Below, piece by piece: positions 1 through 7,374 of a stretch of 16,292 nt of DNA. Source of the stretch: a bacterium (GTDB taxonomy: Bacteria > Patescibacteriota > Saccharimonadia > Saccharimonadales > UBA4665); assembly GCA_021846795.1 (NCBI GenBank), contig JAJZWG010000013.1:1-16292 (forward strand). The letters run 5' to 3'. The stretch's first letter is position 1. Every line of letters starts with the position of its first letter. The notes under the pieces were generated by a model. It ran no database searches. It was not told the origin of the DNA and worked only from the letters and a program-made list of their open reading frames with translations. The position numbers and the translations under genes are program-made.

Positions 1-1436
1 GCCTGGCCTTGTGATAATTTCATAACTTGTCCAACTAAAAAACCAATAACCTTAGTTTCACCGTTTAAAACATCTTGTACGGCTTTCTGATTTTCTATAA
101 TAACTTGATTAACTATTTTAATTAAGTTGCTTTGATTGGAATCTTGTAAATAATTATTAGTTTTTAGATAATTATCAATGTCATTAATTAAATTTGGCTG
201 ACTAAGTAAATCATTAAATAATAATGCTAATTTTGTTGAATTAATTAAATTTTTATCTTTATAATAATAAAGTTGATCATAAATTTTTTGTCTTTTTTGA
301 CTAGTCAAATAAACTTGATTAGTTTTGGTTTCAATTCCTTGATTAAATGGAATCTCAAAATTTATTAACCAATTAGCAAAAACTTTAGCTTTTTTTAATT
401 GATTAATTGAATTATTAATAATGTCTAAAACACCACCAAAATCAGCTTCAGCTTTTAATAATAAATTAATCTCATCATCCGTCAAATCGAGTGACTGAAG
501 TTTTTGACGCCAATCATCAGCTAATAAAGGCATAGAACTTTTAACTTCATTCAACCAACTATCTTTTAAATTAATCGGTGGTAAATCTGGATCTGGCATA
601 TAACGATAATCATCAGCATTTTCTTTAATACGTTGCGTAAAACTCCGTTGTTTATCTTCATTCCATCCTCGAGTTTCTTGAATTATTCTACCGCCTTTTT
701 CTAAAATATTAATTTGTCGAATAATTTCAGCATTAATAGCTTTTTCAACTGACTTAAAACTATTTAAATTTTTGGTTTCAGTTCTAATTCCCAATTTGTT
801 AGTCTTAGAAACACTAACATTACAGTCAAATCTCATATTGCCGTAAAATAAATTGGCCTCAGATACACCAGCTAACTTCATAGCTAAATACAGCTCAGTA
901 GTATACAAACGAGCTTCTAAAGCAGATGATAAATCAGGTTCTGAGACAATTTCTAACAACGGTACACCAGCACGATTATAATCAATTAAACTATAATTTT
1001 GTCCAACCGGATGTATGCTTTTACCAGCATCAGCTTCAAGATGAGCTCTAGTAATTCTAATTTTTTTAATCTTACCATTAATTTTAATATTAATATAACC
1101 ACCTAAAATAATCGGCTGATCATATTGAGTAATCTGATAACCCATTGGCAAATCAGGATAAAAATAATGCTTACGATCAAATTTTGAAAATAATTGAGCT
1201 CTAGTATTTAAAGCAAAACCAGCTCGAACTGCTAATTCAATCGCATGATAATTAATAACTGGTAATGCACCAGGCAAACCCAAATCTATATGATTAACCT
1301 GTTGATTAGGTTTTGAATTTTTTATATTATTCAAACTGCCAGAAAACAATTTAGTTAAAGTATTGAGTTGAACATGACATTCAATACCAATCGTTGGTTT
1401 ATATCCTTTATAATCAATTTGATTATTATTTTTCAT
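1..1436 (-). CDS. gatB: Aspartyl/glutamyl-tRNA(Asn/Gln) amidotransferase subunit B (partial, C-terminal end cut by window edge)
   Basis: GatB binds misacylated Glu-tRNA(Gln) (or Asp-tRNA(Asn)), phosphorylates the acyl group and receives ammonia from GatA, giving the amide-charged tRNA in the cytoplasm. I translated it from the ATG at 1436: about 478 codons without a stop up to position 1. Family signatures appear in order: IGIECHVQLNT near residue 16, LPGALPV, FDRKHYFYPDLPMGYQITQ, HLEADAGKS, DYNRAGVPLLEIVSEPD, NSFKSVEKAI, DDYRYMPDPDLPP, and the tail-domain motif VGQVMKLSQGQA. That last motif normally lies about ten residues from the end, so only the extreme C-terminus is missing. The ATG overlaps the last 11 bp of the upstream 148-codon gene, and an AAGAG sequence lies just before it, so translation is probably coupled. 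It is the last visible gene of the long minus-strand operon. Confidence 0.97.
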   Translation of the reverse strand, partial: MKNNNQIDYKGYKPTIGIECHVQLNTLTKLFSGSLNNIKNSKPNQQVNHIDLGLPGALPVINYHAIELAVRAGFALNTRAQLFSKFDRKHYFYPDLPMGYQITQYDQPIILGGYINIKINGKIKKIRITRAHLEADAGKSIHPVGQNYSLIDYNRAGVPLLEIVSEPDLSSALEARLYTTELYLAMKLAGVSEANLFYGNMRFDCNVSVSKTNKLGIRTETKNLNSFKSVEKAINAEIIRQINILEKGGRIIQETRGWNEDKQRSFTQRIKENADDYRYMPDPDLPPINLKDSWLNEVKSSMPLLADDWRQKLQSLDLTDDEINLLLKAEADFGGVLDIINNSINQLKKAKVFANWLINFEIPFNQGIETKTNQVYLTSQKRQKIYDQLYYYKDKNLINSTKLALLFNDLLSQPNLINDIDNYLKTNNYLQDSNQSNLIKIVNQVIIENQKAVQDVLNGETKVIGFLVGQVMKLSQGQ

Positions 1437-1872
1437 CTATAGAACTCTTATCTTTTTTAAAAATACCCAAATCATTAAAAGCCTCTCTATAACAATTTAC
1501 AGCATCTAACAATTGTTGTTTATCATTTAAAACATAACCATCTTGTTGTATTTTATTAGCTAATTTATGACAAGACCAAATTTTATCATTATTTTTAAAT
1601 TGACGTTGGGCTGAAACTATTTTATCAGCTAAGTTTTTACCTTTATAGTGTTTGTATTTTAATACATCGTTTAATAATTTATCAGCTTCAATAATTAATT
1701 GATTCCATTGTGATTTTTTTTTTGCTAAATTCATCAAATTTTTCCAGCGATTAATAAAAATCTGATAGTTTTCTTTTCTTTTCTTTAAAACTGAACGAGT
1801 GATTTCACTAAGTGCTAAAATTAATAATAAACCAACAACTAAATAAATTATTAATTCAATATTTTTTGTCAT
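1426..1872 (-). CDS. Membrane-anchored helical protein of unknown function between gatA and gatB
   Basis: A 148-residue protein with one N-terminal hydrophobic segment (about residues 7-25), then a basic KKRK stretch, then a charged, helix-rich domain that should lie in the cytoplasm. The segment with ADKLLNDVLKYKHYKGKNL, a later IWSCHKLANKI and an alternating helical tail resembles, from memory, small one-helix proteins common in CPR genomes. In those, the matching region reads like W-x-A-H-K-x-R-N-x-I-A-H. Here the RN..AH part is reduced to LANKIQQD. The start is firm: the ATG overlaps the gatA TGA as ATGA, with GAGG about ten bases upstream (1883-1886). The 3' end overlaps gatB by 11 bp. 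This coupling suggests expression alongside the amidotransferase, but it does not show a role in it. No enzyme motif is visible. Confidence 0.85.
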   Translation of the reverse strand: MTKNIELIIYLVVGLLLILALSEITRSVLKKRKENYQIFINRWKNLMNLAKKKSQWNQLIIEADKLLNDVLKYKHYKGKNLADKIVSAQRQFKNNDKIWSCHKLANKIQQDGYVLNDKQQLLDAVNCYREAFNDLGIFKKDKSSIDEK

Positions 1873-3311
1873 TTTATTAATTCCTCAATTTCAGCTGAGA
1901 AAGCTAACAATTTTTTATCAACTTGACTATCAGCCATCACTTGAAACCCTGTCGGTAAACCATCAATCATACCTGCCGGCAAACTAATAGCTGGTATACC
2001 AACTAAATTAGCTGAAACTGTCATCACATCAGTTAAATACATCGCAATTGGATCAGAATTTTTTTCGCCAATCTTAAAAGGTAAGATTGGTACAGTTGGA
2101 CCAATTAAAAAATCATAAGTTTTAAATAATTTTTTAAAATTATCAATTAATTTAGTTCTTACTTGTTGAGCTTTTTTATAATAGGCATCGTAATAACCGC
2201 TACTTAAAACATAAGTGCCGATCATAATACGCCTTTTAGCTTCTCGACCGAAACCATTCGAACGAGACATTTCAATTGAAGTCTCAAAGTCATTAACATT
2301 AATTTGATGATAACCGTATCTAAGGCCATCATAACGACTTAAATTAGAACTAATCTCAGCTGGACAAATAATATAATAAACTCCTAAAGCATACTTAATA
2401 AGTGGTACCGTAACGTCTTCTACTTGAAAACCAGCTTTTTTTAATAATTCAACCTTATTTAAAAAATTATTTTTAACCTTCTGGTCAATACCATCGATTA
2501 AATAATCGCTTATAACACCAATTTTAGCTTTTCTAGTTATTTTTCGATCACTGGAATTAACCACCACATATCCAACCTGATCTCTAGAAATTGTTGTCGA
2601 ATCAAGTTGATCTTGTCCAGCAATAATATCAAGAATTAAACTAGCGTCTTTGACATTTCTTGTTATTGGTCCGATACAATCCAAACTAGAAGCCATTGCA
2701 ACTACCCCACTTCGAGAAACTAAACCATAGGATGGCTTAAAGCCAACTTGGTTACAAAAACTTGCCGGTAATCTAATTGATCCACCGGTATCTGTTCCTA
2801 ACGCAAAAGGAACTATATTTAAAGCTATAGCGGCAGCAGAACCACCCGATGAGCCACCTGGTACCCGATTTTTATCATAAGGATTTTTAGTAGTAAAAAA
2901 ATCACTATTTTCCGTCGAAGAACCATGAGCATAAGCATCTAAGTTTGCTTTACCGATCAAAATAGCATCTTCATTAATTAATTTAGTCACGCTAGTTGCT
3001 TGATATGGTGCAACAAAATTTTCTAACATATGGCTAGCCGCAGTTGTTGTTTGATTAAATGTTAAAAAATTGTCTTTAACAATAAATGGTACACCAGCCA
3101 ATCGACCAAGTGGTTGTTGAAGTCGAATTTTATTATCAATAAGGTTAGCCTGTTCAAAGGCTTCTTTTTTGAAATCAGTTAATAAAACCTGAAAACTCCG
3201 AGTTTGTTCAATTTGTTCAAAAACTTGCTCAATAATTGATTTGACAGTTAGTTGTTGATTCTTGATAGCTTGTACTAAATCTTCAATCGTAACAAAATCA
3301 GTCCAGCTCAT
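1869..3311 (-). CDS. gatA: Aspartyl/glutamyl-tRNA(Asn/Gln) amidotransferase subunit A
   Basis: GatA is the amidase-signature glutaminase of the GatCAB complex. It hydrolyses glutamine and channels ammonia to GatB. The catalytic Ser-cisSer-Lys triad is visible. Counting from the first residue of the longest reading, Lys80 is in GVPFIVKDN, the cis-Ser is Ser155 in PGGSSGGSAAA, and the nucleophile is Ser179 in GTDTGGSIRLPA. The full length of 480-481 residues fits the family. Two starts are possible: a GTG at 3314 and an ATG at 3311. I chose the ATG because the GTG shares its first base with the gatC TAG stop, and the ATG follows a GAGAA sequence at better spacing. The gene ends in TGA, overlapping the next ATG by 4 bp. 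This is direct evidence that UGA is a stop in this genome. Confidence 0.97.
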   Translation of the reverse strand: MSWTDFVTIEDLVQAIKNQQLTVKSIIEQVFEQIEQTRSFQVLLTDFKKEAFEQANLIDNKIRLQQPLGRLAGVPFIVKDNFLTFNQTTTAASHMLENFVAPYQATSVTKLINEDAILIGKANLDAYAHGSSTENSDFFTTKNPYDKNRVPGGSSGGSAAAIALNIVPFALGTDTGGSIRLPASFCNQVGFKPSYGLVSRSGVVAMASSLDCIGPITRNVKDASLILDIIAGQDQLDSTTISRDQVGYVVVNSSDRKITRKAKIGVISDYLIDGIDQKVKNNFLNKVELLKKAGFQVEDVTVPLIKYALGVYYIICPAEISSNLSRYDGLRYGYHQINVNDFETSIEMSRSNGFGREAKRRIMIGTYVLSSGYYDAYYKKAQQVRTKLIDNFKKLFKTYDFLIGPTVPILPFKIGEKNSDPIAMYLTDVMTVSANLVGIPAISLPAGMIDGLPTGFQVMADSQVDKKLLAFSAEIEELIK

Positions 3312-3313
3312 CA

Positions 3314-3613
3314 CTAATTCTCGTTAATAATCTTAGGTACAACTAAATAACCATCTTCAAATTTAACAGCATTATGAAATAAATCATCTGAATAACTATA
3401 CTTAATTGACTCATCCGACCTAGTTATGTTTTCAAGACCAGTTACTTGGTTGGTTGGTTTAATATCTGTCACATCAACTTCATCAAGCATTGAAACAAGA
3501 TTTAGAACTTCATTAATGTCTTTTTTAAACACTTCAAGTTCTTCTGACTTAATTGTCAATTGAGACAATTTTGCCAATTTTAAGACATCTTGATCAGATA
3601 GTTGATTAGCCAT
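3314..3613 (-). CDS. gatC: Aspartyl/glutamyl-tRNA(Asn/Gln) amidotransferase subunit C
   Basis: GatC is the small non-catalytic subunit that wraps around GatA and stabilises the GatA-GatB interface. The 99-residue product has the family pattern: an N-terminal helix with VLKLAKLSQLTI and a following KSEELEVFKKDINEVLNLV, then EVDVTDIKPT, a central ITRSDE (the usual R-x-D), and the C-terminal DGYLVVPKII. Length and position next to gatA agree. There is no Shine-Dalgarno sequence before the ATG. Instead, the 20 bp between the uvrB stop and this ATG hold a TGTTATAAT element ending 7 nt upstream, so the gene may be re-initiated from its own promoter as a leaderless mRNA. The TAG stop abuts the gatA start. 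Confidence 0.96.
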   Translation of the reverse strand: MANQLSDQDVLKLAKLSQLTIKSEELEVFKKDINEVLNLVSMLDEVDVTDIKPTNQVTGLENITRSDESIKYSYSDDLFHNAVKFEDGYLVVPKIINEN

Positions 3614-3620
3614 TTCTAGT

Positions 3621-3629
3621 ATTATAACA
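3621..3629 (-). promoter_or_regulatory. Putative extended -10 promoter for gatC, close enough for a leaderless transcript
   Basis: Read on the minus strand, 3629-3621 is TGTTATAAT, an exact extended -10 (TGN plus TATAAT). Seven bases separate it from the gatC ATG, which places the expected transcription start at or one base before the ATG. No good -35 is present (the best, TTAAAA at 16 bp, lies in the end of uvrB), but extended -10 promoters often lack one. There is no Shine-Dalgarno sequence. The placement is inferred from sequence only, and in such AT-rich DNA a chance match is possible. Confidence 0.5.
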
Positions 3630-3633
3630 AATT

Positions 3634-5592
3634 TTAGGCTTTTTTTAATGATTTTATAATATCTCGTAATTCAGCAGCTAATTCAAATTGTAAATTTTGA
3701 CTAGCCAATTCCATTTGGCTGGTTAAATCTTTAATTAAACTAGGATATTCATCCTTGGGAATTTTCTTTAAATCAATTTTAGCTTTTTCGGCTTCTGAAC
3801 TTAATAAAACATTCATAGAAACTTCAACTTGTCGACTAATAGAAGAAGGTTGAATATGATTTTTTTGATTATACTCTTGTTGAATTTGTCGTCGTCGATT
3901 TGTTTCATTGATAGTTGCTTTCATTGAATCAGTTATGTGATCTGCATACATAATAACTCGACCTTCTAAATGCCTGGCTGCTCGACCGGCTGTTTGAATT
4001 AAAGCAATTTTACTCCTTAAAAAACCTTCTTTATCGGCATCCATAATCACTACAAGACTTACTTCAGGTAAATCAATACCTTCTCTAAGTAAATTAATAC
4101 CGACAATAATATCAAACTCTCCAGTTCTAACTTTTCTTAAAATATCGGTCCTTTCTAGCGTCTCAATATCGCTATGAATATAAGCTACTTTATAACCTGC
4201 TTCAATTAAATATTCAGTTAAATCTTCACTCATTCGTTTTGTTAAAGTAGTTATAATTATACGTTGATTTTTTGTTATCACTCGCTGAATTTCATTTATT
4301 AAATCATCAATTTGATGCTCAGTTGGTCGGACATCAATTAAGGGATCGAGTAATCCAGTTGGTCTAATAATTTGTTCTGTTATTGTGGAGCTATCCTTGA
4401 GTTCATAATCAGCTGGCGTTGCACTAACATAAATTACTTTATTAATATGCCTTTCGAATTCTAAAAAAGTTAACGGACGATTATCTAAAGCTGAAGGTAA
4501 TCGAAAACCATATTCAACCAAAGTTTCTTTACGAGCACGATCTCCATTATACATACCTCTAATTTGAGGAATTGTCATATGAGATTCATCGATTATCATT
4601 AAATAATCATCTGGAAAATAATCCAACAAAGTGGCAGGCTCTTGACCATTTTCTCTATTAGTAAAATACCTAGCATAATTTTCAATGCCTTTAACAAAAC
4701 CAGTTTGCTCTAACATTTCTATGTCAAATTTTGTTCTTTGTTCAATTCGTTGAGCTTCTAGTAATTTATGTTGACCTTTAAAAAATTGAATTCGATCATT
4801 TAATTCTATTTGAATTAATTTTAAAGCTCGTTTAATTTTATCTTGGGTCGTTACATAATGCGATTCCGGAAAAATTATTAATTGATCTAACGATTCAATA
4901 ATTTCACCAGTTAAAATATCTAATTTTAAAATTTTGTTAACACGATCATCAAAAAAATCAATTCTATAAGCAAATTCTTCGCTAGCCGGAAAAACATCAA
5001 CAATATCACCTTTAGATCGAAATGTACCTCTTTTAAAATCAATTTCATTACGACTATATTGAATATCTGTTAAATGACGAAGAAATTTATCTCTATCTCT
5101 TGGTTCATTTTTTATAACTTTAATAGATAATTTAGTGTAGTCTTCAATTGAACCTATTCCATAAATACAACTTACACTGGCAACAATAATAACATCCTGA
5201 CGAGTTAATAAAGAATCAGTGGCCGCATGTCTTAGACGATCAATTTCATCATTAATTTTTGAATCTTTTTCGATATATGTATCCGACCGAGCAATATATG
5301 CTTCTGGTTGATAATAATCAAAATAACTAACAAAATAATGAACAGCATTATTAGGAAAAAAATGCTTAAATTCCCCATACAATTGAGCAGCTAAAGTTTT
5401 GTTATGAGAAACAACAATAGTTGGACGATTAAGCTTTTGAATAATATTAGCCACAGTAAAAGTCTTTCCAGATCCAGTTACACCTTGAAGGGTTTGATGA
5501 TTTTTGTGACTTTTAAAATTTTCAAGTATTTTATTAATAGCCTGTGGTTGATCACCAGTAGGTAAAAAATTACTTTTTAAGTCGAATAACAT
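3634..5592 (-). CDS. uvrB: UvrABC excinuclease subunit B
   Basis: UvrB is the damage-verification helicase of nucleotide excision repair. UvrA loads it, it probes the lesion with a beta-hairpin, and it recruits UvrC. The 652 residues cover the whole family. Residues 37-44 are the Walker A GVTGSGKT, about 90-100 the aromatic hairpin YFDYYQPEAYI, the DESH box is in LMIIDESHMTIPQIRGMY, the later helicase motifs include YVSATP, VGINLLREGIDLPEV and QTAGRAAR, and a C-terminal UVR/UvrC-binding motif includes LQFELAAELRDIIKSL. The start is the ATG at 5592, followed by LFDLKSNFLPTGDQPQAI, the expected N-terminus. No ribosome binding site precedes it; a TGTTATAAA motif ends 6 nt upstream. It is 20 bp upstream of gatC and 21 bp downstream of the LOG-like gene. 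Confidence 0.98.
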   Translation of the reverse strand: MLFDLKSNFLPTGDQPQAINKILENFKSHKNHQTLQGVTGSGKTFTVANIIQKLNRPTIVVSHNKTLAAQLYGEFKHFFPNNAVHYFVSYFDYYQPEAYIARSDTYIEKDSKINDEIDRLRHAATDSLLTRQDVIIVASVSCIYGIGSIEDYTKLSIKVIKNEPRDRDKFLRHLTDIQYSRNEIDFKRGTFRSKGDIVDVFPASEEFAYRIDFFDDRVNKILKLDILTGEIIESLDQLIIFPESHYVTTQDKIKRALKLIQIELNDRIQFFKGQHKLLEAQRIEQRTKFDIEMLEQTGFVKGIENYARYFTNRENGQEPATLLDYFPDDYLMIIDESHMTIPQIRGMYNGDRARKETLVEYGFRLPSALDNRPLTFLEFERHINKVIYVSATPADYELKDSSTITEQIIRPTGLLDPLIDVRPTEHQIDDLINEIQRVITKNQRIIITTLTKRMSEDLTEYLIEAGYKVAYIHSDIETLERTDILRKVRTGEFDIIVGINLLREGIDLPEVSLVVIMDADKEGFLRSKIALIQTAGRAARHLEGRVIMYADHITDSMKATINETNRRRQIQQEYNQKNHIQPSSISRQVEVSMNVLLSSEAEKAKIDLKKIPKDEYPSLIKDLTSQMELASQNLQFELAAELRDIIKSLKKA

Positions 5593-5598
5593 TAGGTT

Positions 5599-5607
5599 TT
5601 TATAACA
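5599..5607 (-). promoter_or_regulatory. Putative extended -10 promoter for uvrB, close enough for a leaderless transcript
   Basis: On the minus strand 5607-5599 reads TGTTATAAA, an extended -10 with one mismatch from TATAAT. Six bases separate it from the uvrB ATG, and no Shine-Dalgarno sequence lies in the 21-bp gap. The layout matches the gatC promoter 2 kb downstream, including the shared TGTTATAA. No -35 is evident at the usual distance. Inference from sequence only. Confidence 0.45.
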
Positions 5608-5613
5608 TATTTT

Positions 5614-6177
5614 TTAATATATATCGAGATATTTACTATATTCATTGTCTAAATAATTAGTTAACTCTTTAATTAATGTTTCGGCTGATTCATGAAAAAA
5701 TACTTCTGACTTTTTTTTAACTGGTGATGCTAAGGACATGAGAGTTTGAATTTCTTCTGAAATACCACCAGCACCCTGCAAAAAACCAATCGGCGTTTCT
5801 GATTCCATAGCAATTGTAAATTCATGAAGTGTACCAAGTCTACCACCAATACTAACCACTGCGTCGCTTGATGTAATTAATAATGCATCCCGGCCAACAT
5901 AATGAAGACCAGTAAATAAAATTGTATCATAATCTTTAGTTGGTAACCGATATTTAATAACATGTTCAACTTTTGAAGCAGCTGGTGAAATTCCAACGCT
6001 CATTTTACCACCAGCTTTTTTATAACCAATAGCAGCATAATTAGGTAAACCTATAGTGGCGCCAGTTAATAAACTATGCCCAGCAATTGCAATAGCTGCC
6101 CCCAATTTTTGAGCTAATATTTTACCTTCTTCTACGCTCTCACCTCTTGCCGCTCCAGATACACAAATTTGATACAT
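5614..6177 (-). CDS. LOG/SLOG-superfamily Rossmann-fold protein
   Basis: A 187-residue cytoplasmic protein of the SLOG superfamily (the TIGR00725-like group, recognised by pattern and not by search). It opens with the beta-alpha signature ICVSGAARGES, then TGATIGLPNYAAIG, and carries GGRLGTLHEF at 111-120. That matches the GGxGTxxE nucleotide-binding motif of LOG proteins, although the proline that usually comes first is replaced by isoleucine. LOG enzymes release cytokinin-type bases from nucleoside monophosphates, but many bacterial relatives have unknown substrates, so I assign only the fold. The ATG at 6177 has AAGGA seven bases upstream, which overlaps the end of the preceding 394-codon gene. 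The next gene downstream is uvrB. Confidence 0.85.
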   Translation of the reverse strand: MYQICVSGAARGESVEEGKILAQKLGAAIAIAGHSLLTGATIGLPNYAAIGYKKAGGKMSVGISPAASKVEHVIKYRLPTKDYDTILFTGLHYVGRDALLITSSDAVVSIGGRLGTLHEFTIAMESETPIGFLQGAGGISEEIQTLMSLASPVKKKSEVFFHESAETLIKELTNYLDNEYSKYLDIY

Positions 6178-6186
6178 TTTAATTCC

Positions 6187-7371
6187 TTATCTACTTAGTT
6201 TTAACAATTGATTTAAATAACTCTGATCTTGAATTTTGATTAACTGTAAATAATAATCATTTACTTCATTAGGATTAAAATATGAAAAAAATAATTTTTT
6301 CTTCAAGATATTGACACCATAATATAAACTCCTATTAATATAATCTCGACCTTCTAATAAATCCGATGAAAGATCAGCTAAATTAAAAGAAACTAATTGA
6401 TTGTTCAAAACTGCAATTAAATAATTAGAATCATTCCAAAATTGAAAATTTAAACCAAAATTAATTTTTAAAACGTCACCTAATAAAAAATTAAATTTTC
6501 GATTATTAATTTCTTGGTTTAAAAAATAATCAAATTTATTGGTTTTTTTAAACCAATTTGGATTACTTATCTCAAGATTGATACTTAAATTTGATTTTAA
6601 AGAACTATATAAACTAGAGAAGTCTGGTCTAAAACTAAAATTTTCTAACAAATAATCTAATCGCATCCAATTATTAACCAACTCATTGAAATGATAAATA
6701 ATCTGACTAAGTTGACCGGGCTGTTTTAAATTATCCTCTGAATAATTAATTAATACAATTTGACCAGTTTCGAAACTATAGAGTAATTGATTATTCGGAA
6801 ATTGTTTGAGAATTTGTTGACTAATTTGAAATTTAAGTTTAGTTTTAACATAATACGTAATATTTAAATTATTTATAGAGTTATTAAATCGATTAATAAA
6901 ATTTTTAGTTTCACGATATTTAACACTTAATAATATTTCAACTAAAGGTTCTCTTTTAATCATTGATTGATAACTTCGATAACCCAAAAAACGTTTAGTT
7001 TTTAATGGTTTTAAAGTAATAATCTGTTGTTTAATCAAAGAGGTTTTAATCGTCATAACCGACTCAGTGTCTTTTAATAATTGATTTAAATAATTTGTTA
7101 AATTTTCCGATAAAGAATTACCAGAATTTTGTTTAATAAATTTATTTTCATCATTTTTTAATTTTTCTAATAAACCAAAATAAATTTCATTCGGTGTTAT
7201 ATCATCTATATTAAAATTTAATAATTTAATTTTTTGATTAATTTTTTGATTAATTTGATTGGTAAAAATAATATCAATAGCTTGATTATTATGCAACAAA
7301 TTCAATTTTTTTAAATTTTGACTGAAAAACGGGGTATTTTGCAAAAGAGCTTGATTTAAATATTTTGTCAT
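6187..7371 (-). CDS. Orphan protein of unknown function, Asn/Lys/Leu-rich
   Basis: A 394-residue protein I do not recognise. It has no signal peptide, no membrane segment and no evident catalytic motif. Composition is dominated by N, K, L, I, F and Y, as expected for AT-rich DNA. The N-terminal third is helical in character, with a short repeat-like NQINQKINQKIK run near residue 40. A central stretch (about 125-215) has alternating hydrophobic patterns suggestive of beta strands (LVEILLSVKYRE, NLNITYYVKTKLKF, QIVLINYSED), and the C-terminal third again looks mixed. The start codon is 3 bp after the pfkB stop, without a Shine-Dalgarno sequence, so translation probably depends on coupling. It is the most divergent gene of the operon. 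Between two well-known enzyme blocks it is likely to be a lineage-specific protein and not a pseudogene, as the frame is intact. Confidence 0.75.
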   Translation of the reverse strand: MTKYLNQALLQNTPFFSQNLKKLNLLHNNQAIDIIFTNQINQKINQKIKLLNFNIDDITPNEIYFGLLEKLKNDENKFIKQNSGNSLSENLTNYLNQLLKDTESVMTIKTSLIKQQIITLKPLKTKRFLGYRSYQSMIKREPLVEILLSVKYRETKNFINRFNNSINNLNITYYVKTKLKFQISQQILKQFPNNQLLYSFETGQIVLINYSEDNLKQPGQLSQIIYHFNELVNNWMRLDYLLENFSFRPDFSSLYSSLKSNLSINLEISNPNWFKKTNKFDYFLNQEINNRKFNFLLGDVLKINFGLNFQFWNDSNYLIAVLNNQLVSFNLADLSSDLLEGRDYINRSLYYGVNILKKKLFFSYFNPNEVNDYYLQLIKIQDQSYLNQLLKLSR

Positions 7372-7374
7372 ATC

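Noticed and set aside
3309..3314. GTG at 3314 as the gatA start
   Set aside because: It shares a base with the gatC stop, and the directly following ATG is equally consistent with the family; the ATG is the simpler start.
7200..7265. Repeat-like TTTTTTGATTAA units suggestive of a tandem repeat or CRISPR remnant
   Set aside because: They encode the NQINQKINQKIK part of the 394-residue protein, are few, and are low-complexity AT-rich sequence without spacers.
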